Assembly (NCBI RefSeq): GCF_031846525.1
Contig: NZ_JAVRHM010000020.1
Location: 8,848-72,847 of the forward strand
Source of the DNA: Autumnicola patrickiae
Lineage (GTDB): Bacteria; Bacteroidota; Bacteroidia; Flavobacteriales; Flavobacteriaceae
Direction of reading: 5' to 3'
Length of the DNA stretch: 64,000 bases
The notes below the pieces were generated by a model. The model was not told the origin of the DNA. It ran no database searches and was given only the letters and a program-made list of their open reading frames with translations. Position numbers and translations under genes: made by a program. Within the stretch, counting starts at the first letter, position 1, and each line of letters starts with the position of its first letter. Positions 8,109 to 17,504 of the stretch are shown here, in pieces.

Positions 8109-10631
8109 ATGCAACACGACTACTTTAATTTCACAGAAAAGCAGACTGTAATATTTAAATGGCGGAAAATAAGCCTTCCTCTCTTTATATTTTTATTTAC
8201 CTTTTCTTCACTCTGTGCCCAGGATACCGAACTGGAATTAAACGATGAAGAATATTTTGAGGCACCGGGTGTAAATATTCTGGCTTTTAGCAACTGGTAC
8301 AACGGGCTCTTCAGCGATTCAAAAATAAGCGGAATAGAAATTATACATCACGGGGTGCGCACGGCAACCAACGGAGATGTGCGCTTACATGCCACTCCTG
8401 AGCAGTGGGATGCAATTCCTACTTTTTCTGAAAGAAAAGTTGATCAAACAAACGGCCGTATAGATACTTACCAAAAATATCCGGATTATAATTTTGAATA
8501 TATGATTCGTGCCGAAGCCAAAGATGATGGAGTTCTTCTAAGTGTGCACCTGGACAAAGAAATGCCCGAAGCCCTTATTGGCAGAGCTGGCTTAAATATG
8601 GAATTTATTCCTTCGGCTTACTGGGAAAAAACTTATTACATGGACGGGAAGAGTGATGTTTTTCCGCTATACCCAAGTAGTGATATGAAGAAGGATGATT
8701 CTGGTTATACTTCACCAAAACCTATGGCTACAGGTCACAAACTTGTGCTGGCACCGGAAGATGCAGAGCGCAGGGTAACAATAGTTTCAGAAGATGCAGA
8801 ATTAATGTTGCACGATGGAAGGGACAAAGCCCAGAATGGCTGGTATGTAGTGAGAAGCCTGCTCCCTGAAGGTGAAACAGGAAAAGTCATGGAATGGTTT
8901 ATTTCAGCAAATTCAATTCCCGGATGGATACGCAAGCCAGTAATTGCTCATTCCCAGGTGGGATATCATCCAGAGCAGAAAAAGGTAGCTGTAATTGAAC
9001 TTGATAAAAATGCTACTCCTGAGCAAACAGCAACTCTTCAGAAAATTTCCGAAGAAGGAGAAAAAATTGACGTGCAAACCAGCAACCTTTCCGAATGGGG
9101 CCAATATACCCGCTACAACTATTTCCATTACGATTTTTCTGAAGTAAGAGAACCGGGAACTTACGTAATTAGCTACGGTGAAGAAACCTCTGCTCCATTC
9201 AGTATAGGCGAAAACATTTATGAAGATGCATGGCACCCTACAAATGATATATATTTTCCTGTACAAATGGACCACATGCTGGTTAACGAAGCTTATCGCG
9301 TATGGCACGGTGCATCCCATCTGGATGATGCTTTGCAGGCACCCGTAAACCATGAACATTTTGATCTATATGCCCAGGGACCAACTACAGATACGCAATA
9401 TGAGCCCGGGGAACATATTCCCGGATTAAATATTGGAGGCTGGTACGACGCCGGAGATTACGATATCCGGACACAAACTCAATACCACGTAGTTAACAAC
9501 CTGGTATATGCTTATGAAGATTTTAATCTTCAGCGTGATCAAACTTTGGTAGACTATGACGCAAAATACGTTGATATTCATAATCCCGACGGAAAGCCGG
9601 ATATGCTTCAGCAAATCGAACATGGGACCCTGGCTTTAATTGCACAGCACAGAGCGGTAGGGCATGCTATCCCGGGAATAATCGTACCTGATATTTCCCA
9701 ATACACGCACCTTGGCGACGGATTAACAATGACAGATAATCTTATTTACGAAGAAACTATGGATTCTCTGGAATCTGACGGCTACAGAAGCGGGAAGTTT
9801 GATGACAGATGGGCGTTCACAAGTAAATCCACACCTCTCAACTATGGTTCCATAGCTGCTCTTGCTGCTGCCAGCAGAGTTCTTAAAGGATATAATGATT
9901 CGTTGGCACAAGAATCTATAGAAACAGCAAAAAATGTATGGGAGGAAGAGAACGCTAAAGAACCAGATCTTTTTCATCATGGTAATACCACCGGTGGAAC
10001 ATTAGAAGATGAAAAATTAAAAGCAGCTGTAGAACTTTTACTTGCAACAAAAGATCAAAAATACGCTAAGCGTATTGAAGAGATGTGGCCGGTTATTGAT
10101 GCTAATTTTGCTTCTCATGCCGGTCGTGCTACAAAGGCGCTTCCTCTCATGAACAATTCTTTTAGAGAAAAGATGAGAAAAAGAACAAAGGCTTATCAAA
10201 CTGAACTGGATAAACATTATCAGGAAAATCCTTTTGGTGTACCAATCGGCCGGGGCGGCTGGGCAGGAAATGGTCAGGTTATTGAATTTGCAATAAATAA
10301 TTACCTGCTCCACAAAGCATTTCCTGATCTGATTGATAAGGAATATGTTTTTAAAAGCCTAAACTATATCTACGGAACACATCCCGATTCCTCTATTTCT
10401 TTTGTCTCTGGAGTTGGTACAAAATCTAAAAAAGTGGCGTACGGAATGAACCGGGCAGATTTTTCTTTTATTGCAGGAGGAGTTGTACCTGGGGTTTTAA
10501 TTTTAAATCCGGACTTTCCCGAAAACAGGGAAGATTGGCCTTTCCTTTGGGGACAAAATGAATATGTCGTAAATGTTGGTTCAAGTTATATCTACCTCGT
10601 AAACGCCGTAAATTCCCTGCTAAATGAATAA
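8109..10631 (+). CDS. Glycoside hydrolase family 9 enzyme, secreted
   Basis: The start at 8109 is chosen because it gives a signal peptide (KWRKISLPLFIFLFTFSSLCAQ); the frame stays open to 7989 but the extra 40 residues look non-coding. The 840-residue protein has an N-terminal beta-rich region (about 30-270), an Ig-like cellulase N-terminal domain (about 280-385, HSQVGYHPEQKKVAVIE), and a C-terminal (alpha/alpha)6 GH9 domain. Catalytic residues are visible: GGWYDAGDYD with Asp447 and Asp450 (base/nucleophilic water), and Glu818 in GQNEYVV as the acid. GH9 enzymes cut beta-1,4-glucans and related hemicelluloses; some bacterial members are exo-acting. It overlaps the following CE15 gene by 8 bases, implying translational coupling. 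The exact polysaccharide is inferred only from the neighbours. Confidence 0.88.
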   Translation: MQHDYFNFTEKQTVIFKWRKISLPLFIFLFTFSSLCAQDTELELNDEEYFEAPGVNILAFSNWYNGLFSDSKISGIEIIHHGVRTATNGDVRLHATPEQWDAIPTFSERKVDQTNGRIDTYQKYPDYNFEYMIRAEAKDDGVLLSVHLDKEMPEALIGRAGLNMEFIPSAYWEKTYYMDGKSDVFPLYPSSDMKKDDSGYTSPKPMATGHKLVLAPEDAERRVTIVSEDAELMLHDGRDKAQNGWYVVRSLLPEGETGKVMEWFISANSIPGWIRKPVIAHSQVGYHPEQKKVAVIELDKNATPEQTATLQKISEEGEKIDVQTSNLSEWGQYTRYNYFHYDFSEVREPGTYVISYGEETSAPFSIGENIYEDAWHPTNDIYFPVQMDHMLVNEAYRVWHGASHLDDALQAPVNHEHFDLYAQGPTTDTQYEPGEHIPGLNIGGWYDAGDYDIRTQTQYHVVNNLVYAYEDFNLQRDQTLVDYDAKYVDIHNPDGKPDMLQQIEHGTLALIAQHRAVGHAIPGIIVPDISQYTHLGDGLTMTDNLIYEETMDSLESDGYRSGKFDDRWAFTSKSTPLNYGSIAALAAASRVLKGYNDSLAQESIETAKNVWEEENAKEPDLFHHGNTTGGTLEDEKLKAAVELLLATKDQKYAKRIEEMWPVIDANFASHAGRATKALPLMNNSFREKMRKRTKAYQTELDKHYQENPFGVPIGRGGWAGNGQVIEFAINNYLLHKAFPDLIDKEYVFKSLNYIYGTHPDSSISFVSGVGTKSKKVAYGMNRADFSFIAGGVVPGVLILNPDFPENREDWPFLWGQNEYVVNVGSSYIYLVNAVNSLLNE

Positions 10632-11964
10632 AGCACTCTTCACCTTAATTTCTATACTGCTAATTACTTTTCAGTCCTTCGCACAATTTTCGCAACAGGA
10701 CCGGGATAGTATAAACCAGCTAAGCAACAAAGATCATCAACTAATGATGAAGAAGCTGGGCATTAATGAATTGAGGCCAGGTCCATCTGGTAATCCCGAA
10801 GCTCCCAACGCAGCAAATGCAGATGAATCCAAAGCTTCTCCTTATACCAGTTTACCAAATCCTTTGGTTTTTAAAGATGGTTCAAAAGTAGAATCAACCC
10901 AAGACTGGGAACGACGAAGAGCAGAAATTAAAGAAGACTTTGACCGTGAAATATACGGCCGTGTTCCTGAAAACATTCCTGATGTACACTGGAAAGTAAT
11001 AAGAACAAAAGATACTTTAATCGGAGAATACCCTGTAATTCAAAAAGAGTTGATAGGTCGGGTCGATAATTCTGCCTACCCAGAAATAGATGTTGACATT
11101 GAATTGACACTCACCACTCCTGCAACAACAGAACATGTGCCTGTTATTATGGAATTTGGCTGGAACTGGCCTTCGCATGTACCCAGACCCGCTCCTGAAG
11201 GTACACCATGGCAGGAGCAATTACTTGAAAAAGGGTGGGGCTATGCTATCCTGATCCCTACCAGTTTTCAGGCCGACAACGGTGCCGGATTACGGGAAGG
11301 AATTATTGGTCTTGTTAACAAAGGACAGCCAAGAAAACTGGACGACTGGGGAACGCTGCGCGCCTGGGCCTGGGGAGCAAGCCGGGCTCTGGATTATTTT
11401 GAAACAGATCGTGATGTAGATGAAGATCGGGTGGGGATTGAAGGATTATCCCGCTATGGTAAAGCTGCTATTGTAACTTTTGCTTATGATCCTCGTTTTG
11501 CCATTGGATTTATAGGCTCTTCCGGAGCAGGTGGAACTAAGATTTTGAGACGCGAATACGGCGAGCAGGTAGAAAACCTTGCCTCGTCTGGAGAATATCA
11601 TTGGTTCACTCCAAATTTTATTAAATACGCCGGACCTCTCACACCAAACGATTTACCTGTAGATGCACATCAACTAATAGCAATGGCAGCACCACGTCCG
11701 GTTTTTATTAGTTCAGGAGATCCGGAAGTAGAAGGAAAATGGATAGATGCAAAAGGAATGTTTTTGGGCAGTGTGCATGCTACCCCCGTTTATGAACTCC
11801 TGGGAAAGGGAGGAATGGGAACTAAAGAATATCCTTTAGAACACAAGGCATTGCTGGATGGCGAAATTGCCTTTCGTGAGCACAGAGGTGGACATACTGT
11901 TGTTCCAAACTGGCCGTATTTTATTGAATTCGCCAGTAAATACTTTACAACTGAAGAAGATTAA
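10624..11964 (+). CDS. Glucuronoyl esterase, carbohydrate esterase family 15
   Basis: A 446-residue secreted alpha/beta hydrolase (signal MNKALFTLISILLITFQSFAQ). The CE15 nucleophile motif is GLSRYGKAA with Ser276 and the oxyanion Arg277; the catalytic His424 is in HRGGHT. In fungal CE15 enzymes a Glu lies 23 residues after the nucleophile (QESGAGG); here that position is Ser299 (GSSGAGG), so the triad acid must come from elsewhere, perhaps the GDPEVEGKW segment near residue 360, as described for some bacterial members. The family splits ester links between lignin alcohols and 4-O-methyl-glucuronic acid on xylan. Coupled to the upstream GH9 gene; together they suggest attack on glucuronoxylan-type or lignin-carbohydrate material. 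Confidence 0.9.
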   Translation: MNKALFTLISILLITFQSFAQFSQQDRDSINQLSNKDHQLMMKKLGINELRPGPSGNPEAPNAANADESKASPYTSLPNPLVFKDGSKVESTQDWERRRAEIKEDFDREIYGRVPENIPDVHWKVIRTKDTLIGEYPVIQKELIGRVDNSAYPEIDVDIELTLTTPATTEHVPVIMEFGWNWPSHVPRPAPEGTPWQEQLLEKGWGYAILIPTSFQADNGAGLREGIIGLVNKGQPRKLDDWGTLRAWAWGASRALDYFETDRDVDEDRVGIEGLSRYGKAAIVTFAYDPRFAIGFIGSSGAGGTKILRREYGEQVENLASSGEYHWFTPNFIKYAGPLTPNDLPVDAHQLIAMAAPRPVFISSGDPEVEGKWIDAKGMFLGSVHATPVYELLGKGGMGTKEYPLEHKALLDGEIAFREHRGGHTVVPNWPYFIEFASKYFTTEED

Positions 11965-11991
11965 CTATATTAAACCAACAAAAATTCCAAC

Positions 11992-12747
11992 GTGAAAAAT
12001 TTACTTATACTTTTTGTATTGCTTTTTGCACTACAGACATCTGCCCAAAATCAATTTAATGTTCTTCTCTTTACAAAAACCGACGGATGGCACCATGAGT
12101 CCATAAATGAAGGGGTAACTGCCATGAGATCTATGGCAAAAAGACACAGCTTTGATCTTCAATGGCATGAGGATGCCACCAGGTTTAATGATGATTTTCT
12201 TGCGCAATTTGATGTTATCGTTTTCCTGAATACGACAGGTAATATTTTAAACGAAGAGCAGCAGGAAGCTTTTAAGAAGTTCATCCAATCTGGGAAAGGT
12301 TTTGTGGGTGTTCACAGTGCTTCAGACACGGAGTATGACTGGCCATGGTACAACGAGTTGGTAGGGAAAATGTTCCATATTCATCCTTTAGAGCAATCTG
12401 CTATGGTGGACGTAGTGGATACGAATTTCCCCGGCATGGAAATTTTTCCAAAGAGATTTTTATGGACTGACGAGTGGTATGAATTTCTTCCAGAAGAATA
12501 TTCGGAAAACCTAAACATACTACTAAATGTTGATGAAGATTCTTATGATCCGGAAGCCCAATGGGGTGAGAAGGTTGGGAAAGGAACGGGTGATCATCCC
12601 ATAGCCTGGTACCAGAATTTTGATAACGGCAGATCCTTTTATACTGGTTTAGGACATATTGCAGAGATTTATAAAGACCCGTGGTTTTTGCATCACCTGT
12701 ATGGAGGTATTTACTGGGCTGCTACGGGAAATGGAATTAAAAAGTAG
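11992..12747 (+). CDS. ThuA-family protein, secreted
   Basis: A 251-residue protein with a signal peptide (MKNLLILFVLLFALQTSAQ) and a single ThuA-like domain of glutamine-amidotransferase fold. Landmarks are VLLFTKTDGWHHESI near the start, FVGVHSASDTEYDWPWYNEL in the middle and a C-terminal HHLYGGIYWA. The usual nucleophilic Cys of class I amidotransferases is absent, as in the whole family. The start is GTG at 11992, 27 bases after the CE15 stop; no ATG fits the signal peptide. ThuA proteins are frequent in polysaccharide loci, and some act in sugar turnover, but the reaction is unknown. Likely third gene of the GH9-CE15 operon. Confidence 0.85.
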   Translation: MKNLLILFVLLFALQTSAQNQFNVLLFTKTDGWHHESINEGVTAMRSMAKRHSFDLQWHEDATRFNDDFLAQFDVIVFLNTTGNILNEEQQEAFKKFIQSGKGFVGVHSASDTEYDWPWYNELVGKMFHIHPLEQSAMVDVVDTNFPGMEIFPKRFLWTDEWYEFLPEEYSENLNILLNVDEDSYDPEAQWGEKVGKGTGDHPIAWYQNFDNGRSFYTGLGHIAEIYKDPWFLHHLYGGIYWAATGNGIKK

Positions 12748-12807
12748 TTGCTACTGGTTTTCTACTGAAAAAATATTCTGAAATTAAAGAACCTAAATTT
12801 TTTCCTC

Positions 12808-14031
12808 ATGAAAAGAATCCATGCACCTTATCCTCTACTAAAGTGTTTGCTGCCAGTGCTGATGGTAACACTCTTTGGTCAATGCAAATCTGACACTAAA
12901 AATCCACAGGAAAATAATGAACAGGCACAAGTCCTGGATACTTTTGCCTTTTCTTCTAACCCGGTAAAAGTACCGGAACAGGAGGTAAAGACGTTAGAAA
13001 TAGGGAGTAAGGCACCAGATTTTAATCTTCCCGGTACCGACGGAAAGGACCACTCCCTCTCCGATTATGATTCTGCTGAAGTATTAGCGATCATATTTAC
13101 CTGTAACCACTGTCCTACCGCCCAGGCTTATGAAGAAAGGATAAAATCTATAACCAGTGATTATAAAGATAAAAATGTTCAGGTTGTAGCTATTTCTCCT
13201 AATAGTCCGTTAGGGCTGTTGCCGGAAGAATTAGGATATTCAGATCTAGGAGATACTTATGAAGATATGGTTATAAGGGATGAGGATATGAACTTCAACT
13301 TTCCTTATTTGTACGATGGTGACAACCAGAAGGTTTCCCTTGCCTATGGGCCGGCAGCGACTCCACATACCTTTGTATTTGATAAGCAGCGAAGCTTACA
13401 GTATGTGGGCAGGATAGACGACACAGAAAAACCGGGCACTACAAATGGTGAAGATTTGAGAAATGCAATTGATAAAATTCTTGCTGATGAAGAGATTAAG
13501 GAACCTGTTACTAAAACTTTTGGCTGTTCCACAAAATGGGGCTGGAAGACCAAAAATCGTGAAAAAATAGATGCAGAATGGGCAGAGAAAGAGGTGGCCT
13601 TAGAAGAAAGTTCTACAGATGAAATTAACAAACTAATTGCCAATGACAGTGAGAAGCTTCGGCTAATCAACGTCTGGGCAACCTGGTGCGCACCCTGCAG
13701 AATAGAATATCCAGAATTTGTTACTATTCAGCGAATGTTTGGCGCAAGAGACTTTGAGTTTATTTCAATATCTGCAGATAAACTTTCGAAGAAGGAAAGT
13801 GCACTTGATTTCCTTATAAGCACCAATTCCGCTTTAAAAAATTATATCGCAATAAATGATGATAAATACGAACTAATCGAAGCAATTGACCCGGAATGGA
13901 ACGGAGCACTTCCTTACACGATGCTTATTGAACCAGGAGGCGACGTAGTATGGAGTTACCAGGGCGAAGTAGATTTCCTTGAGCTCAAGAAAACGATTGT
14001 TGAGCATCCTATGATGGGAAGAGTGTATTAA
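12808..14031 (+). CDS. Lipoprotein with two thioredoxin-like domains (redoxin + TlpA fusion)
   Basis: A 407-residue envelope protein; the N-terminal hydrophobic stretch ends LFGQCKS, a plausible lipoprotein site in Bacteroidota. Domain 1 (about 60-235) is a redoxin of the type with IFTCNHCPTAQAYEERI, where CNHC replaces the usual CxxC. A linker (TKTFGCSTKWGWK) leads to domain 2 (about 275-405), TlpA-like with the active site WATWCAPCR and the cis-Pro region ALPYTMLI. Each half is found as a separate protein elsewhere, so this is a fusion. It is probably a thiol-disulfide reductase or electron relay in the periplasm or outer membrane. It follows ThuA by 60 bases and precedes a strong terminator; a direct role in polysaccharide use is only inferred. 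Confidence 0.85.
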   Translation: MKRIHAPYPLLKCLLPVLMVTLFGQCKSDTKNPQENNEQAQVLDTFAFSSNPVKVPEQEVKTLEIGSKAPDFNLPGTDGKDHSLSDYDSAEVLAIIFTCNHCPTAQAYEERIKSITSDYKDKNVQVVAISPNSPLGLLPEELGYSDLGDTYEDMVIRDEDMNFNFPYLYDGDNQKVSLAYGPAATPHTFVFDKQRSLQYVGRIDDTEKPGTTNGEDLRNAIDKILADEEIKEPVTKTFGCSTKWGWKTKNREKIDAEWAEKEVALEESSTDEINKLIANDSEKLRLINVWATWCAPCRIEYPEFVTIQRMFGARDFEFISISADKLSKKESALDFLISTNSALKNYIAINDDKYELIEAIDPEWNGALPYTMLIEPGGDVVWSYQGEVDFLELKKTIVEHPMMGRVY

Positions 14032-14077
14032 TGGATTTTGTGAAATTTATTAAAATTTAAAGAATACGAGCAAACTG

Positions 14078-14112
14078 AAAACTCCGGATCCCTTAACTCT
14101 CCGGAGTTTTTT
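14078..14112 (+). terminator. Rho-independent terminator of the GH9-CE15-ThuA-redoxin operon
   Basis: Perfect stem AAAACTCCGGA / TCCGGAGTTTT with an 11-base loop, followed by a T-run (TTTTTT, then TTCTTC), 46 bases after the redoxin stop. The A-rich left arm may make it work for the opposing GH2 unit as well. Confidence 0.9.
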
Positions 14113-14124
14113 CTTCTTCAGTAT

Positions 14125-15944
14125 TTAGTCTAAACTTTCGTAATAATCCTGTAGTACGAAAAAAGCTTTTTTCTTTTCTCCAGTTTCAGAAATTAATCCT
14201 TTCCTATTCCAGAAGTTTTGATACACCGGATGCTGTCTCCTAGGCGACTTAAAATCCACTAGTATCCACGGAGTCATTCCTCTTAAGCCATCAATTTTAT
14301 TCAACATCTTTAATTGTTCTTCATAAATGAATTCCTGGTGTTCTTCACTCCACATGGTATTCTTATCCCCATGAAAACCAGCTAAAGCCCCTCCTCCAAA
14401 TTCGGTAATCACTACAGGTTTATCAAAATGAATATCAAATGTATATTTGGTTAATTCTTCAGGTTTGTCCCAGTACCAGCCACCGTATTCATTAAAACTG
14501 GCCAGATCCAGTTGGTCGCCTAGAGGATCATCTACTTCTACAGTGTAACCATCGCGCTCTACTTCCAGAGCAGCTGCTACAAGTCGTGTATCGTCAAAAT
14601 TTTTAACTTTGGATACCAGCTTACCCATAAATTCATTCCTGGCCTCTGTGACCGGTGTTTCATTGCCAACGTACCAAATGATAACACCCGCCCTGTTCTT
14701 GTCACGCTCAATTGCTGCCATTAATTGATTTTCGGCATTTTGATAAGTTTCTTTATTCTCCCATGAGATTGTCCAGTAAACAGGAATTTCCGCCCAAACC
14801 ATCAAGCCCATTTCATCTGCCAGACGAATCATAGTTTCATTATGTGTATAGTGAGCCAAACGAACGAAATTACAACCAAGTTCCTTTGCCCATTCCAGCA
14901 TCATTCTCATATCACCTTCTGATCTTAATCTCCCTTCAATTAAAGGATTCTCATCATGAATGGAAATTCCTTTCAGGAAGATTGACTTATCATTAAGCAG
15001 GATATTTTTACCCGCAGTTTCAATAGATCTAAAACCAATCTTGTCATCCACACTTTCATTCCCTGAGGAAAGGTTGACAGCATAGAGCATCGGATTATCA
15101 GGAGACCAGTATTTAATATTAGTTACAGGAACCTGGAAGTCCGCTTTACCGGACGCGTCTGTAGTAAGAGATTTTTCTATATTAAGTTCGGGAATTGCAA
15201 CCTGAACAGTTCTACCCAATGCGTTTCCATCCATTTGCACATAACCTTCAATTACATTCATATCATTATCTGCCAATTGGATCTTGTAATCAGAAATGAA
15301 AGTTTTAGGGGTAATAAGAAGGTTAACATCTCTTGTAATTCCTCCATAGTTCCACCAGTCGGTATTTACAGTGGGTACTTCATCTTGTTTTCTGGTATTA
15401 TCCACCATCACAACGAGGAAATTCTTACCATCTTTTAATTTGCCTGACACCTCGAATTGAAAAGGCGTAAAACCACCTTTATGAACACCTAATTTTTCAC
15501 CATTCAAGTAAACATGTGCTTCATAGTTCACAGCACCAAAATGAACGAAATACCGATTTTCCTCTTTTGGAGAAATTGCGAAATCTCTTTTATACCACAA
15601 GGTTCCCTCGTATAACTCCAGATTCTCTGCCTGAGAATTCCAATCCCCAGGTACATGCAATGTAGGTGAAAGGTCAAAATTATATTCAATACGTCCCGGA
15701 GCAGTTTCCGCATTTAGGTTTTCATAAAATCCACCCTTACCCAAAGGGCTTTGGTCAAAAGGCTTCTGCCTGTAGTCCAGGTACCCCATTTGATAAGGGT
15801 CTACAATATAATTTCATCTTCCATTCAGATTCATTTTTTTCTGCTTTCAACATTTTGAATAAGGGTTTGAGAGAACCCGGAGAAGGAGCAAATTGAGATA
15901 AGGGTAATTATGATAAAAAACTGCAAATGTTTTACCTGACACAT
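14125..15944 (-). pseudogene. GH2 beta-glucuronidase-like enzyme, disrupted by frameshift and stop codon
   Basis: The intact part (15789-14125, 554 residues from MGYLDY) is a GH2 enzyme: sugar-binding jelly roll, Ig-like domain and TIM barrel with acid/base Glu377 in VGNETP and nucleophile Glu463 in ITEFGGG (numbering from that Met), like beta-glucuronidases. The true 5' end lies upstream. A signal peptide (MCQVKHLQFFIIITLISICS, then GFSQTLIQNVESRKK) is read from ATG 15944 but ends in TGA at 15833-15831. Adding one A to the seven-A tract (15840-15834) brings it into frame with MNLNGR, then TGA (15816-15814) where GH2 proteins have Trp, then NYIVDPYQMGYLDY. So two lesions separate export signal from enzyme. 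An internal start would give an unexported protein. It lies beyond the susD terminator. Confidence 0.85.
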
Positions 15945-15969
15945 AGCTTGGAGGTTGTTAAAAAAGATT

Positions 15970-16006
15970 AATAAAAAAAGCCCTTCCAATTTAATGAAAG
16001 GGCTTT
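15970..16006 (-). terminator. Rho-independent terminator after susD
   Basis: On the minus strand AAAGCCCTT / AAGGGCTTT form a nine-pair stem (15998-16006 and 15977-15985) with a 12-base loop, followed by a run of seven T and an AT-rich tail. It lies about 20 bases after the susD stop, separating susCD from the GH2 gene. Confidence 0.9.
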
Positions 16007-16025
16007 GAATTAAAAACATAATTTA

Positions 16026-17492
16026 TTAGTAACCAGGATTCTGATCACCCTGAGTTATACCTTCATTGGCGAAAATTTCGTCATTTGGTATAGGCCAGAT
16101 TTCGTTGATTCCTTCCTGGAAACCATATTCAGAAAGATATTCTCCAGCAAGTCCCCATCTTACAAGGTCAGGGAAACGTACCTGCTCTCCAGCAAGTTCT
16201 ACCATTCTTTCATGAACAATAGCATCAAATACTTCTTCCTGAGAAAGATCCATAGGAAGAGGGTCTAACTCTGCTCTTTCCCTTACCTCGTTAATGTACC
16301 CAATAGCTTCAGCTTGATTACCCAATGCATTTTCAGCTTCAGCCATCATTAGAAGAACATCGGCATAACGAATAACTTTCATGTTTATACCAGAAGCCTG
16401 ATCTTCATTTACATCCTTATAATAATTCTGATATTTTCTCCACGCAGCCCTTCTATCAAGAGGTAATTCTTCAATTACTCCACCGGCAAATGTATCACCA
16501 GGAAAATAGAAAGTTTCGTCATACCTAATATCACCTTCTTCATATTCATCAAGAAGCTCGGGATTAGGATATACATTAAACCAGTCGTTAAAACCATACT
16601 CCTGGCCACGGAAGGTAACTTCGTTTGCATCTTCACCAGCTGCATTTGAATTCCATACTGCTGAGTTTCCTAAATCATCATCATATTGAACTTCAAAAAT
16701 AGATTCAGGACCAAATTCATCTTCTTCTCTAAAGTTAGCGAAGTAATCTTCTTCAAGAGAATATTCTCCGTAGATATTATCAAATGCATTTAGAGCCTCC
16801 TGATACTGTTCTCTGTAAAGATGTGTCTTCCCAAGTAGGGCATAAGCAGCACCCTGAGTAGCTCTACCATCCTCTGTACGCTCTTTTTCCCATAAAGACT
16901 GGCTGGCATCGTTTAAATCTGCTACTATTTGGTCATACACCTGTTCAGAAGGTGTACGAGGGAATCCAGATCCATCTTCAGGAATCGTAGTAATTAATGG
17001 TACATCACCAAAACGCGTTACTAATAAGAAATAGTAGAAAGCTCTCATATACTTGGCCTCCCCAATAAAACGAGCCTTTTTGTCATCAGTTAAAAGCGAA
17101 GATGGAATATCATTAATTCTATCTTCATTATTAATAACAAAATTTGCCTTGTTTATACCTCTGTAACAAGCGTCCCAATACCAGCTAATTGGCGCATGGC
17201 TCGCATCGAACGACCATTCCTGATAAACTCTCTTATCTGCTTCCAGCTGCGGATTCCCCAGAGCTTCACGAGACATGATATCCATCGCAAAGAAATAAGT
17301 TCTTGTATACAACCCTATAGTTTGCAAATTGGCATATACAGCATTTACAGCCGATTGTACCTGAGCTTCTGTCCTAAAATAAGTTTCAGGGGAAAGACCA
17401 CTTGGGTTTGTTAGTTCAAAATCTTCTTCATCACATCCGTTTACAGCGAATAATGTGACAAAGGCCATTAAAATTATTTTTATTTTTTTCAT
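16026..17492 (-). CDS. SusD/RagB-family glycan-binding lipoprotein
   Basis: A 488-residue outer-membrane lipoprotein with a signal ending FAVNGCDEE (Cys lipidation, acidic residues after it as in surface-exported lipoproteins). The N-terminal part (NPSGLSPETYFRTEAQVQSA) and the TPR-rich helices (AKYMRAFYYFLLVTRFGDVPL; GAAYALLGKTHLYREQYQEA) are family hallmarks. The C-terminus ends with LVRWG and IPNDEI, typical of SusD. It caps the SusC transporter encoded 12 bases upstream and binds the oligosaccharide at the cell surface. Followed by a terminator. The bound glycan is unknown; nearby GH9, CE15 and GH2 genes point to a uronic-acid-containing hemicellulose. Confidence 0.95.
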   Translation of the reverse strand: MKKIKIILMAFVTLFAVNGCDEEDFELTNPSGLSPETYFRTEAQVQSAVNAVYANLQTIGLYTRTYFFAMDIMSREALGNPQLEADKRVYQEWSFDASHAPISWYWDACYRGINKANFVINNEDRINDIPSSLLTDDKKARFIGEAKYMRAFYYFLLVTRFGDVPLITTIPEDGSGFPRTPSEQVYDQIVADLNDASQSLWEKERTEDGRATQGAAYALLGKTHLYREQYQEALNAFDNIYGEYSLEEDYFANFREEDEFGPESIFEVQYDDDLGNSAVWNSNAAGEDANEVTFRGQEYGFNDWFNVYPNPELLDEYEEGDIRYDETFYFPGDTFAGGVIEELPLDRRAAWRKYQNYYKDVNEDQASGINMKVIRYADVLLMMAEAENALGNQAEAIGYINEVRERAELDPLPMDLSQEEVFDAIVHERMVELAGEQVRFPDLVRWGLAGEYLSEYGFQEGINEIWPIPNDEIFANEGITQGDQNPGY

Positions 17493-17504
17493 AATTATTT
17501 TTTT

